Source of the DNA: Haploplasma axanthum
Lineage (GTDB): Bacteria > Bacillota_I > Bacilli_A > Acholeplasmatales > Acholeplasmataceae
Assembly: GCF_900660745.1 (NCBI RefSeq)
Contig: NZ_LR215048.1
Location: 62,001-126,000, forward strand
Direction of reading: 5' to 3'
Length of the DNA: 64,000 nt
Shown: positions 28,523 through 36,546 of the stretch, one piece after another
Layout: each line of letters opens with the position of its first letter
Numbering within the stretch: position 1 is the stretch's first letter
Notes under the pieces: model-generated
What the model saw: the letters and a program-made list of their open reading frames with translations, nothing else
The model's database searches: none
Told to the model about the DNA's origin: nothing
Program-made: the position numbers and the translations under genes

Positions 28523-29308
28523 TTAGGCTATTATTTTAAAATTTTTCGCCATTTTGATAAAATCATCTTTTTTTATATTTTCAGCCCTTAAATTCCCATC
28601 AATATTTAGCTTATTCAACCATAAACTTACTTTTTCTTTTTCGATTTCTTGACTAAATGATATATTATTTAATAACGTTTTTCTTTTTTGATGAAACGAT
28701 CCCTTCACTAATCTTAAAAAAATAGTTTCTTCTTCTAAGTCTAATTCACGTTCTTTTCTTGTCATTTTAAAAACAGCACTATCGACTTTAGGAATAGGTC
28801 TAAACATTTTCTTATTAACGTTCATTATTTTTTCAACATTCATATAATATTGAATAATAACACTTAATGCATTATATTCTTTATTATTAGGACTTGCAGT
28901 AATTCGGTCACAAACTTCTTTTTGGACCATTAATGTTGCAGATTTAATCATCGCCTCATCAAGTATCTTAAAAATAATTGGACTTGTTATATTATAAGGA
29001 ATATTTGCTACTACATGATATTCTTTTTCTAAATCTAGATTAACTTTTAAAATATCTTGATAATTAACTTTTAAATTAGGAAATTCACTCTCTAATTTGT
29101 TTAGATATAATTTTAAATCACTATCAACTTCATATGCAGTAACAGAACTAGCATCTAAAACTAAAAACTTAGTTAATGCTCCTTGCCCTGGTCCAATCTC
29201 TATTACATCTTTATCTTTTATATTTGCACTATCAATTATTTTTTTTAATAAATTTGTATCAGTTAAAAAGTTTTGTCCAAACTTCTTCTTCATTTTATGT
29301 CCGTTCAT
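28523..29308 (-). CDS. rsmA: 16S rRNA dimethyladenosine transferase RsmA (KsgA)
   Basis: It dimethylates A1518 and A1519 of 16S rRNA late in small-subunit assembly. The KKKFGQNFLTD start, the SAM motif IEIGPGQGALT and the target-binding motif NIPYNITSPI are all diagnostic. The length is 261 residues from the ATG at 29308; an alternative ATG five codons in also fits the family. RNase M5, its usual neighbour in Bacillota, lies instead at 40497-41030. It is transcribed divergently from troA. The 140-base gap to spoVG holds only the spoVG promoter that I can see. Confidence 0.96.
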   Translation of the reverse strand: MNGHKMKKKFGQNFLTDTNLLKKIIDSANIKDKDVIEIGPGQGALTKFLVLDASSVTAYEVDSDLKLYLNKLESEFPNLKVNYQDILKVNLDLEKEYHVVANIPYNITSPIIFKILDEAMIKSATLMVQKEVCDRITASPNNKEYNALSVIIQYYMNVEKIMNVNKKMFRPIPKVDSAVFKMTRKERELDLEEETIFLRLVKGSFHQKRKTLLNNISFSQEIEKEKVSLWLNKLNIDGNLRAENIKKDDFIKMAKNFKIIA

Positions 29309-29360
29309 CTAATCAACTACTTTCTATTCATAATAATTATACATTATTTTTGTTTTTTTA

Positions 29361-29416
29361 TTGACAACTAATTTTTGTCATGTTATACTTAAAACAGTTT
29401 TAAGGTATGCCTTAAA
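29361..29416 (+). promoter_or_regulatory. troA promoter with DtxR/MntR-type palindromic operator
   Basis: TTGACA (29361-29366) and TATACT (29384-29389) are 17 bases apart. Immediately downstream, TTTAAGG-TATG-CCTTAAA (29399-29416) is a perfect seven-base-arm palindrome over the predicted transcription start. Its form resembles operators of DtxR-family metalloregulators, and such a regulator ends this operon (34840-35487). Metal-loaded repressor there would block initiation. Confidence 0.75.
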
Positions 29417-29434
29417 TTAGAAAGAGGATAATAA

Positions 29435-30346
29435 ATGAAGAAATTAATTTTTATATTAACAACATTATTAGCATTTGCACTTGTTGGATGTAATAATAAT
29501 AAATACGAATATGTTGAAGGAAAAGTTAACATTGTTGCAACAACAACAATGTTAGGAGACTTAGCTAAAGAAATTGGTGGAGATTACGTTTCTGTTAAAA
29601 CCCTAATGGGAGTTGGAGTTGATCCACATAATTATGAAGCACGTCCAAGTGATTCTAGAGCATTAACTAAATCTGATTTAGTTGTTGTTAGTGGATTACA
29701 TTTGGAAGCGAAAATGGGAGAAATATTAGAAAAACTTCCAAATGAAAAAGTAATTGTAGTTGGAAATAGTCTTGAAGCATCAAAACTTCTAAAAGATGAA
29801 GATGGAGCAATTGACCCACACTTTTGGTTTGATATAAACTTATGGAAAGTTGCTGCTAATGCACTTGGAAATAAACTAATTGCTGTTGATAGTGAAAATA
29901 AAATCGCTTATGAAACAAGACTTAATACTTATCTTAATGAACTTGATGTTTTAGACGCTTATGTTAGATCAAAAGTTTCAGAACTATCTGAAGATAAAAG
30001 AAAACTTGTAACAGCTCATGATGCTTTTCAATATTTTGCTCATGCATATGGATTTGAAGTTCATGCAATTCAAGGAATTTCTACACAAAGTGAAGCAAGT
30101 ACAAAGGATATTCAAGATTTAGCTAAACTAGTAAAAGAATTAAATGTTAAAGCAGTTTTCATTGAAAGTTCAGTTCCAGAAGCAACTATTAGATCTGTAA
30201 TTGAAGGTGCAAAAGCTCTTGGACATACTGTTACTATTGGTGGAGAATTATATTCTGATTCATTAGGTGATAGTGCTTCAGGTACTGAAACATATATCAA
30301 AACAATTAGAGCAAACATTGACACTATTGTTAATGCTTTAAAATAA
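29435..30346 (+). CDS. troA: Metal ABC transporter substrate-binding lipoprotein, TroA-type
   Basis: Extracytoplasmic binding protein for Mn, Zn or Fe. It has a lipoprotein signal with lipobox LVGC (cysteine 19). The ligands of the TroA family can be placed at H65 (DPHNYE), H129 (DPHFWF), H195 (TAHDAF) and D275 (LYSDSLG); this spacing matches H68-H133-H199-D279 of TroA, so TroA is a better comparison than PsaA. It has 303 residues, with the long backbone helix between lobes. It is followed at 30360 by an IS110 element that separates it from the rest of the operon. Confidence 0.93.
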   Translation: MKKLIFILTTLLAFALVGCNNNKYEYVEGKVNIVATTTMLGDLAKEIGGDYVSVKTLMGVGVDPHNYEARPSDSRALTKSDLVVVSGLHLEAKMGEILEKLPNEKVIVVGNSLEASKLLKDEDGAIDPHFWFDINLWKVAANALGNKLIAVDSENKIAYETRLNTYLNELDVLDAYVRSKVSELSEDKRKLVTAHDAFQYFAHAYGFEVHAIQGISTQSEASTKDIQDLAKLVKELNVKAVFIESSVPEATIRSVIEGAKALGHTVTIGGELYSDSLGDSASGTETYIKTIRANIDTIVNALK

Positions 30347-30367
30347 TTAAAGAAGGTGACTAACTAT

Positions 30368-30480
30368 TAAAAGTCAAGTGTTATTTTAAAGAAAACACGA
30401 AAAGACCTCTATTTGCTTAGAAATGAGGTTTTACTAGTTATTACAGATGACTTTTACTTAACCGCCACAGTTTAAGTAAA
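30368..30480. repeat. Overlapping inverted repeats in the right end of the IS
   Basis: TAAAAGTCA (30368-30376) pairs with TGACTTTTA (30448-30456). TTTACTTAA (30453-30461) pairs with TTAAGTAAA (30472-30480). The two share bases 30453-30456, so they are mutually exclusive. A further GACCTC/GAGGT hairpin lies between. They could end or shield transcription at the transposase 3' side. Confidence 0.55.
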
Positions 30481-30483
30481 GAG

Positions 30484-31641
30484 TTATTTTAGAAGACTCG
30501 AATCAAAATATGTTTTAGTTGTTTCTAAGTGATGTATAACTCGAATAAGTTTCTTTGCTAGATTTACTTGCGCTACCCTATGGTGTTTACCTTCTTGTTT
30601 CTTCTTATGATAATAAGCATAAAATAAGGGGTTGTTAACCATCAATATCAAAGTTATATTGATTAAGGCGGATCGTAAATATTTGCTGCCACGTTTAACT
30701 AGTTTACCGGTAGTAGACATGGTTCCAGATTGTTTAATTGTTGAATCTAATCCAGCATATGACACCATCTGAGAAGGACTATCATAAAGAGAAATATTAC
30801 CGTATTCAGCTAGAATAATTGCTTCGGTAAGTGTTCCAATACCTTTAATACTTCCAAAGTATGTAGGATATTTCTTCATTAATTCGGTAATCCTAGATTC
30901 AATCACTTTGATATCTGTATTAAGTTTCTCAACGTAAGATATCGAAGTACTAAGTCTATCTAAATGATAGTCTTGGCTAGTACCAATTGTTTCTTTTGCT
31001 AATTCCTTAAGTTTCATAAACTTAGGATAAGAAAACTTACCCATTGATTTTTTTCTAATTTTATCATAGTGAAGATCAGTCATCTTGGCTATTTTATCTG
31101 GAGACTTAAAATAGCTTAAGATATATAAAGAAGTATCTGAATAGCCTTGTTCCTTCATAAAAGGATTAAACTCAGGGAAAATAATATCAAGTGTTTTGGT
31201 TATCATGTTGTATTGAGCAGTCCTAAATGAAATAAGTTTTGAACGTTCACGTGTTAGTGATTTTAAGGCACTTATATGATAAGATTGATGATGATAGGCT
31301 TTGTAGTCTACAGTCATCATATACTCAGAGATTAATTTTGCGTCTTTCTTATCTGTTTTTAACTTTCTTAGTGATTTAGAGTCGCTAAACTTCTTGACTA
31401 AGAGAGGGTTAATTTCCATGAATGAAAATCCATGGGAAGAAAGAAATGATTTTAAGTTATCTCCGTAATGACCTGTAGCTTCAAGGCCTATTATCATTTC
31501 ACTTTTGTTAAATGGTTTAAAGTGTTCTAATAACTCCTTAAAGCCTGATGAATTGTTTTCAAAAGAAAACGACACACTTGTTTCAGTGGCGATGAAACAG
31601 TCGTGATTGTACTTAGAGATATCTATTCCAATGTAGATCAT
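30484..31641 (-). CDS. IS110-family transposase (recombinase)
   Basis: RNA-guided DEDD recombinase. The RuvC-like domain carries the acidic residues in YIGIDISK, IIGLEATGHYG and LKTDKKDAKLI. The C-terminal Tnp20 domain has SYAGLDSTIKQSG and LVKRGSKYLRSALI, with the serine of QSG a candidate nucleophile. A coiled segment joins the two. The frame stays open 16 codons upstream, but the ATG at 31641 has GGAGG nine bases before it and starts exactly at MIYIGIDIS. That gives 385 residues, intact and with no frameshift, so the element may be active. The non-coding RNA region lies upstream, as in the IS110 rather than the IS1111 subgroup. Confidence 0.95.
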   Translation of the reverse strand: MIYIGIDISKYNHDCFIATETSVSFSFENNSSGFKELLEHFKPFNKSEMIIGLEATGHYGDNLKSFLSSHGFSFMEINPLLVKKFSDSKSLRKLKTDKKDAKLISEYMMTVDYKAYHHQSYHISALKSLTRERSKLISFRTAQYNMITKTLDIIFPEFNPFMKEQGYSDTSLYILSYFKSPDKIAKMTDLHYDKIRKKSMGKFSYPKFMKLKELAKETIGTSQDYHLDRLSTSISYVEKLNTDIKVIESRITELMKKYPTYFGSIKGIGTLTEAIILAEYGNISLYDSPSQMVSYAGLDSTIKQSGTMSTTGKLVKRGSKYLRSALINITLILMVNNPLFYAYYHKKKQEGKHHRVAQVNLAKKLIRVIHHLETTKTYFDSSLLK

Positions 31642-31664
31642 AAGTACAGACCTCCAATTAAATT

Positions 31665-31818
31665 TTTGGTACTGTGTTAAGTCCAGCAAGTCTTTATCTC
31701 ATAATCATGTAAAAAGCGTCAAAGCGCTAACTAACTATTGCTGATTAAAATAAAGACCGTGGTAAGCGTCACCTTCAAACAGTCAATGCTGTATAAATAT
31801 GTAACAAATCCACAGTAC
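31665..31818 (-). ncRNA. Candidate bridge RNA of the IS110 element
   Basis: A minus-strand TATAAT (31825-31830) predicts a start near 31818. From there GTACTGTG (31811-31818) pairs with CACAGTAC (31669-31676). Inside, GTCTTTAT (31750-31757) pairs with ATAAAGAC (31690-31697). Between these inner arms lie AATAGTTAGT (31730-31739), identical to the transposon right end, and TTACATGATT (31703-31712), complementary to its left end plus core: the donor loop. GAAGGTGA (31768-31776) is complementary to the flank beyond the right end: one half of a target loop. The order and polarity fit known IS110 bridge RNAs. The other target half is not clearly matched. Confidence 0.8.
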
Positions 31819-31857
31819 ATTTATATTATATTAAATTAGAAAGAAGGGAGTAAATAA

Positions 31858-31896
31858 TTAAGTTGTATTCTAACTAACCTAATACAATTTAATTAT
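31858..31896. repeat. Hairpin near the IS left end, before troB
   Basis: AATTAAGTTGTATT and AATACAATTTAATT pair (one mismatch) around CTAACTAACCT. In troB messages that read through the IS it would form just upstream of the start codon. Confidence 0.5.
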
Positions 31897-31907
31897 TACA
31901 TGATTTT

Positions 31908-32654
31908 ATGTATGCAATTAAAGTTGAAGATTTAACTGTATCATATGATTTAAAGCCAGTACTTTGGGATGTTGACTTAAACATCCCTTCTGGCGTTTTA
32001 ATGGCGATTGTCGGTCCAAATGGTGCTGGTAAATCTACTATGATAAAAGCAATCTTAAATCTTATTAAGCCAGTAAGTGGAACAGCTTATTTTAACGGAA
32101 AAACATATAAGGAAGAAAGAAAAAATATTGCTTATGTACCACAAAGAGGCTCTGTAGACTGGGATTTTCCTACAACTGTTTTTGATGTTGTTTTAATGGG
32201 AAGATATGGGCATATAGGTTGGATTAAAAGACCCAGTAAACAAGACGAAGTTTTAGCACTTGAAGCTTTAGAAAAAGTTGATATGTTAAAATTTAAAGAT
32301 CGTCAAATATCAGAGTTATCTGGGGGACAACAACAAAGAGTTTTTCTTGCACGTGCACTTGTTCAAGATGCGAACATCTATTTAATGGATGAACCATTTC
32401 AAGGTGTTGATGCTAAAACTGAAAAAGCAATAATCGAAATTTTAAAAACACTTAAAAATCAAGGTAAAACTGTTGTTGTAGTTCATCATGATTTAGAAAC
32501 TGTTCCAGTATATTTTGATTGGGTTGCTTTGTTAAACCTAAAAGTTATTGCTTATGGTGAAATAAAAACTACTTTCACAAAAGAAAATATTGCCAAAACA
32601 TATCGTTCTAGTACTTTAAAACAAACTGGAGATGATTTAAATGATTCTAACTAA
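31908..32654 (+). CDS. troB: Metal ABC transporter ATPase, TroB-type
   Basis: Cytosolic ATPase driving metal import. Walker A is GPNGAGKST, the signature LSGGQQQR, Walker B YLMDEP, and the H-loop is VVHHD. The 248 residues are complete. The start codon now follows ATTACATGATTTT with no Shine-Dalgarno sequence, because the IS110 element inserted between the original GAAGGTGA and the ATG. Translation and metal control of troBCDR may therefore be altered. It overlaps troC by 14 bases. Confidence 0.93.
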   Translation: MYAIKVEDLTVSYDLKPVLWDVDLNIPSGVLMAIVGPNGAGKSTMIKAILNLIKPVSGTAYFNGKTYKEERKNIAYVPQRGSVDWDFPTTVFDVVLMGRYGHIGWIKRPSKQDEVLALEALEKVDMLKFKDRQISELSGGQQQRVFLARALVQDANIYLMDEPFQGVDAKTEKAIIEILKTLKNQGKTVVVVHHDLETVPVYFDWVALLNLKVIAYGEIKTTFTKENIAKTYRSSTLKQTGDDLNDSN

Positions 32655-33696
32655 CTGGTTTTCAGAAAACTATACTTTAATCATTGTTTCAATAGGTGCA
32701 CTTCTTCTTGGTCTTTCTAGTGCCGTTTTAGGAGTTTTAAATGTTCAAAGAAAACAAGCATTAGTTGGTGATGCATTAAGTCATGCGACCCTTCCTGGTG
32801 TTGTATTAGCATTTTTATTCACAAATAGCAGAAACATGGTAACACTTTTAATTGGTGCTGCTATATCAGCATTTCTAGCAATGTTCTTATTAGAATTAAT
32901 TAAGAAGTATTCTAAAACAAAATATGACGCTAGCTTAGCACTAATTCTATCTTCTTTTTTTGGACTAGGTCAAGTTTTATTACAACTAGCTCAAGAACGT
33001 GGTAATAGAGCTGCAGGTCTTAAAAACTTTATTTTTGGGCAAGCAGCAACAATGATTAGAAGTGATGTAGTTATAATTGGTGTGATAGCAATCATTGTTA
33101 TAATTTTAGTAGCAGTTTTTTGGAAAGAATTTAAACTATTCATTTTCAATAATGAGTTTTATCAAAGTTTAGGTTTTTCATCTAGAATTACTAGTGGCTT
33201 ATTAACTTTCATGACTGTTATTGTCGTTGTTATAGGAATTAGAACAGTTGGTGTAATTCTTATGAGTGCGCTTTTAATTGCTCCAAGCGTTGCGTCAAGA
33301 CAATGGAGCAATAAATTATCTATCAATGCACTATTGGCAGGAATTTTCGGAATGATTTCAGGTCTTCTAGGTTCAATAATTAGTTCACAAAAAACTAATC
33401 TTCCTACTGGTCCAGTTATCGTTGTTGTTTTAAGTGTATTTGTTATTATTTCATTACTATTTGCTCCTAAAAGAGGTATTATTAGAAAAACATATATTGA
33501 TTATAAATATAAAAAAGATATTCATAAATATCATGATTTAATCCATATTTACAATGAACCAAAATCAAAAATCAAACTTTCAAATTCAAACAGTTTCTTA
33601 GTTGATGAAGGTTATCTAGTAGTTAATAAAGATGAAATAAAACTAACTGAAAAAGGAATTATTCATGTTGAAAAACTTTTAGGAGGTGAAGAATAA
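32641..33696 (+). CDS. troC: Metal ABC transporter permease 1 (TroC-type) with C-terminal winged-helix-like tail
   Basis: Membrane permease of the cluster 9 (Mn/Zn/Fe) ABC family. About eight hydrophobic helices span residues 10-280, with the family motif GDALSHATLPGVVLAF and GVILMSALLIAPSVASR. Beyond the membrane part a soluble tail of about 65 residues ends FLVDEGYLVVN...IKLTEKGIIHVEKLL, which looks like the last helix and wing of a winged-helix domain. Similar tails are known on some TroC/TroD proteins. The length of 351 is long compared with about 280 for plain permeases. The neighbouring troD shares the layout. Confidence 0.9.
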   Translation: MILTNWFSENYTLIIVSIGALLLGLSSAVLGVLNVQRKQALVGDALSHATLPGVVLAFLFTNSRNMVTLLIGAAISAFLAMFLLELIKKYSKTKYDASLALILSSFFGLGQVLLQLAQERGNRAAGLKNFIFGQAATMIRSDVVIIGVIAIIVIILVAVFWKEFKLFIFNNEFYQSLGFSSRITSGLLTFMTVIVVVIGIRTVGVILMSALLIAPSVASRQWSNKLSINALLAGIFGMISGLLGSIISSQKTNLPTGPVIVVVLSVFVIISLLFAPKRGIIRKTYIDYKYKKDIHKYHDLIHIYNEPKSKIKLSNSNSFLVDEGYLVVNKDEIKLTEKGIIHVEKLLGGEE

Positions 33697-34805
33697 TGTC
33701 AATGTCAATTTTTTTAATCGCTGCTTTTACTGCGATGGCATCCTCAATTGTTGGAGTTTTCCTCGTTCTAAGAAAAATGTCAATGATGACTGATGCGATT
33801 AGTCATACTGTCTTACTCGGTATCATTTTAGCGTATATGATTGTTAATGACTTATCTTCTCCTCTTTTAATCATTGGAGCAACAATCATCGGTGTTACAA
33901 CCGTCTATTTAATTGAAATGCTTGTTAAAACTAAACGAACATCTGAAGATGCAGCAACTGGTGTTGTATTCCCTCTTCTTTTCAGTATTTCAGTTATTAT
34001 TATTAGTTTAGGATTTAGAAATGTTCACATTGATGTTGATGCAGTCTTACTTGGTTCTCTAGAACTTGCAGATCAAGATTCATTATTAATTAACGGAATA
34101 AATATTGGTCCTAAATCACTATATATAATGGGAACAGTCTTTATAATAAATCTATTATTTTTCTTATTACTTTATAAAGAATTAAAAATAATTAGTTTTG
34201 ATCCAGCACTTGCTGCTGTTTTAGGATTTATGCCTGTTTTAATTCATTATTTATTAATGACACTTGTTTCGATTACAGCGGTTGCTGCTTTCAATGCCGT
34301 TGGTTCAATCTTAGTTATTTCATTAATGGTAGGACCAGCAATGACAGCACTTCTTTTTACACGAAATCTTTTCAAAACAGTAATTTTTTCAATGTTAATA
34401 GGAATATTAAATAGTTTTATTGGTTATTTAATTGCTTATAACACTGACTTAAGTATTAGCGGAATGATTTCTGTTGTTACACTTGCTGTTTTCCTTATTG
34501 TTTTATTCTTTAATCCTAAGAACGGTGTTATTTCAAAGATCATTTCTAAAAAGAAACAACGAGAAGATTTCACTCTTCTTGTCTTATTAATGCATATATA
34601 CACACATTCAGATATTTCAAGTGAAGTTAAGGAAGTTACTTTTAATAATATTAACTTCGAACTTAACTGGAAAGAAAATAAAACATATCATTACATTAAA
34701 CTAGGTATTGAAAATTTGTATCTTGAAAAACAAAATGATATCATTAAACTTACTCAAAAAGGGATTAATTTCCACAATCAAAAAATTGAGGAATTTAGTT
34801 CATAA
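33696..34805 (+). CDS. troD: Metal ABC transporter permease 2 (TroD-type) with winged-helix-like tail
   Basis: Second permease, 369 residues, probably forming a heterodimer with TroC. The family motif MTDAISHTVLLGIILAY and the late GSILVISLMVGPAMTALLF are clear. After the last helix a soluble tail from about 285 contains LLVLLMHIYTHSD and ends LYLEKQNDIIKLTQKGINFHNQ, again winged-helix-like. It follows troC with a one-base overlap. The tail may be a metal- or regulator-sensing piece; that is inference only. Confidence 0.9.
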   Translation: MSMSIFLIAAFTAMASSIVGVFLVLRKMSMMTDAISHTVLLGIILAYMIVNDLSSPLLIIGATIIGVTTVYLIEMLVKTKRTSEDAATGVVFPLLFSISVIIISLGFRNVHIDVDAVLLGSLELADQDSLLINGINIGPKSLYIMGTVFIINLLFFLLLYKELKIISFDPALAAVLGFMPVLIHYLLMTLVSITAVAAFNAVGSILVISLMVGPAMTALLFTRNLFKTVIFSMLIGILNSFIGYLIAYNTDLSISGMISVVTLAVFLIVLFFNPKNGVISKIISKKKQREDFTLLVLLMHIYTHSDISSEVKEVTFNNINFELNWKENKTYHYIKLGIENLYLEKQNDIIKLTQKGINFHNQKIEEFSS

Positions 34806-34811
34806 TTGTGT

Positions 34812-34817
34812 TATAAT
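34812..34817 (+). promoter_or_regulatory. Possible extended -10 box for the DtxR-family gene
   Basis: TGTTATAAT lies 23 bases before the regulator's start codon, at the end of troD. It could give regulator expression independent of the IS-interrupted operon. Confidence 0.4.
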
Positions 34818-34839
34818 ACCATTAACGAGGTGGTAATTT

Positions 34840-35487
34840 ATGAATCGTGCTGAAGAAGATTATATAAAAACAATTTACGAACTATCAATTAATAATGATA
34901 GTAAAATAATAAAAAATATTGATATAGCTGAAAGTCTAGGTTTCACAGATCAAAGTGTTAACGAAATGGTAAAAAAATTATCTGTTAAAGGATTCTTAGA
35001 ATTCATTCCATATAAAGGTGTTAAACTTACTGAAAAAGGCGTTAAGCAAGCGGTTAGACTTATAAGAGCACACCGTGTATGGGAAGTATTTTTAATGGAT
35101 TATTTAAACTATTCATGGCAAGAAGTTCATGAACAAGCAGAGTTTTTAGAACATGCTGGTAATGATGAACTTATTGAGAGATTATACCTATTTCTTGATA
35201 AACCTAAATACTGTGGACATGGAAATCCAATTCCTTCTCACGATGGTACATTATCTACTGTATTCAAAAAATCTTTATTTGAATTTAATGTCAATGATAA
35301 ATTCACTCTAAAAAGAGTTTTAGATGTCAAAGAATTATTATCATTCCTTGATGAACAAAATCTAAAAATTGATGATTCTTTTATAATTCAAGAAAAAAAC
35401 GAATTTAGTGGTTATACTAAACTCGTTAAAGATTCACAAGAATATATTATTACAAATAAGATTGCTAAAATGTTGTTCGGTATTTAA
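34840..35487 (+). CDS. troR: DtxR-family metal-dependent regulator (TroR/MntR-like)
   Basis: Repressor that binds operator DNA when loaded with Mn or Fe. Residues 1-70 form the winged helix (AEEDYIKTIYEL, IAESLGFTDQSVNEMVKKL, VKLTEKG). The dimerisation and metal domain follows with LIRAHRVWEVFL, VHEQAEFLEHA and CGHGNPIP, carrying the His, Glu and Cys ligands. A C-terminal SH3-like part makes 215 residues, the longer DtxR/IdeR layout. It closes the troABCDR order known from Treponema and probably acts at the palindrome 29399-29416. A GAGGTGG site precedes the start. Confidence 0.93.
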   Translation: MNRAEEDYIKTIYELSINNDSKIIKNIDIAESLGFTDQSVNEMVKKLSVKGFLEFIPYKGVKLTEKGVKQAVRLIRAHRVWEVFLMDYLNYSWQEVHEQAEFLEHAGNDELIERLYLFLDKPKYCGHGNPIPSHDGTLSTVFKKSLFEFNVNDKFTLKRVLDVKELLSFLDEQNLKIDDSFIIQEKNEFSGYTKLVKDSQEYIITNKIAKMLFGI

Positions 35488-35504
35488 AAATACTTATTCT
35501 ATAA

Positions 35505-35558
35505 ATAAAACCCTATAAGTTTCTCCAAGTAAAATTGGAAAATTATAGGGTTTTTGTT
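35505..35558. terminator. Bidirectional terminator between troR and the BMP-family ABC operon
   Basis: AAAACCCTATAA and TTATAGGGTTTTT pair across an inner TCCAA/TTGGA stem. T-runs are on both strands, so it serves the convergent troR and permease transcripts. Confidence 0.85.
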
Positions 35559-35568
35559 TTATATTAAC

Positions 35569-36546
35569 TTATCTTTCACCTTTATCGTATACTTTACCTA
35601 CTGCTTTTGGAGCTCTATTATTCTTAGAACTTATTACTAGTACAATTAAAGTTGCAATATATGGAATCATACTTAATATATTTTTATCAATATTCAAAGA
35701 CTCTAATGCTGGAAAGAATGCTATTCCTCGACTTAATGTTAAAAGTGCTGCAAAGAATATTGCACTAATTGCTACCCTTACAGGCTTCCAATTTCCAAAA
35801 ATTAGAACTGCAACTGCTAAGAATCCATACCCCGAAACTGATGCACTAAATTCTGTTGTATATGCAGTAACTAAATAAAACCCTCCTAAAGCTGCTAAGG
35901 CCCCTGAAATTCCAACTGCAATAAATCTTACTCTTTGAATATTTATTCCTGCAGCATCTGCTGCATGTGGATTTTCCCCACAAGCTCTAAGTCTTAAACC
36001 AAATCTTGTTTTATATAAAAACACGATACTTACAACAAGAATAATTATCCCCATATAAAAACTTGCATTAATGTTTTTAAAGAATATGTCACCTAAAATG
36101 GGAATCTTGGATAGTACTGGAACTTCACTAATCTTAAAGATATCCCCATGCACTGGTAATTTGTCAGAACCAGCAGCCGCCCCTAATGATAAACTCATTG
36201 TTAGGAATAAAGCAAGCGCAGGTGTTAATGTATTAATTGCCGTTGCAGAAATTATTTGATCTGCATTCATTTTAATTGAAGCAACTGCATGTATCATACT
36301 AAATAACACTCCAATTAAAGCAACTATTAAAGATGTTATTAAAAATAAAACAAATGGTCCTCCTACTGATTTTGCAGAAACATTATTCATAAATAAGATC
36401 CCAACAAATGCTCCAATAATCATTAAACCTTCTAATGCAATATTTGTAACACCACTTCTTTCAGCAAAAAGGCCACCAATTGCCGTAATTATTAAAGGAA
36501 TACCAACTGCTAAAACCAAAGCAATATAAGAAACTAAATTACTCAT
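35569..36546 (-). CDS. nupQ: BMP-family (nucleoside) ABC transporter permease 2
   Basis: Membrane permease of the BmpA/NupNOPQ class, related to sugar permeases of the RbsC type. It has about nine hydrophobic helices in 325 residues. The N-terminal GGLFAERSGVTNIALEGLMIIGAF and the central GENPHAADAAGINIQRVRF are typical. It overlaps the partner permease by eight bases. Members of this family import guanosine and other nucleosides. It is the last gene before the shared terminator. Confidence 0.9.
   Translation of the reverse strand: MSNLVSYIALVLAVGIPLIITAIGGLFAERSGVTNIALEGLMIIGAFVGILFMNNVSAKSVGGPFVLFLITSLIVALIGVLFSMIHAVASIKMNADQIISATAINTLTPALALFLTMSLSLGAAAGSDKLPVHGDIFKISEVPVLSKIPILGDIFFKNINASFYMGIIILVVSIVFLYKTRFGLRLRACGENPHAADAAGINIQRVRFIAVGISGALAALGGFYLVTAYTTEFSASVSGYGFLAVAVLIFGNWKPVRVAISAIFFAALLTLSRGIAFFPALESLNIDKNILSMIPYIATLIVLVISSKNNRAPKAVGKVYDKGER

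Larger units (their letters stand above)
30360..31903 (-). mobile_element. IS110-family insertion sequence with ends deduced from guide matches
   Basis: The element contains an IS110-type transposase (minus strand) and about 260 bases of upstream non-coding DNA. Ends were inferred from three matches to the non-coding RNA region: the left junction reads GAAGGTGA|CTAACTATT and the right TTACATGA|TTTTATG, with a shared core of GA or TGA. Removing 30360-31903 restores GAAGGTGATTTTATG, a normal ribosome-binding site before the ATPase start codon. No terminal inverted repeats are seen, as usual for this family. The length is about 1544 bases. The exact ends could shift by one base. Confidence 0.85.

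Noticed and set aside
31790-31900. Outward promoter in the IS driving troB
   Set aside because: TATAAA and TATATT boxes exist on the plus strand, but no acceptable -35 lies at 16-18 bases.
30360-31903. IS1111-type arrangement with the guide RNA downstream of the transposase
   Set aside because: The structured guide-bearing region is upstream of the transposase, and the right-end hairpins (30368-30480) contain no matches to the target flank.
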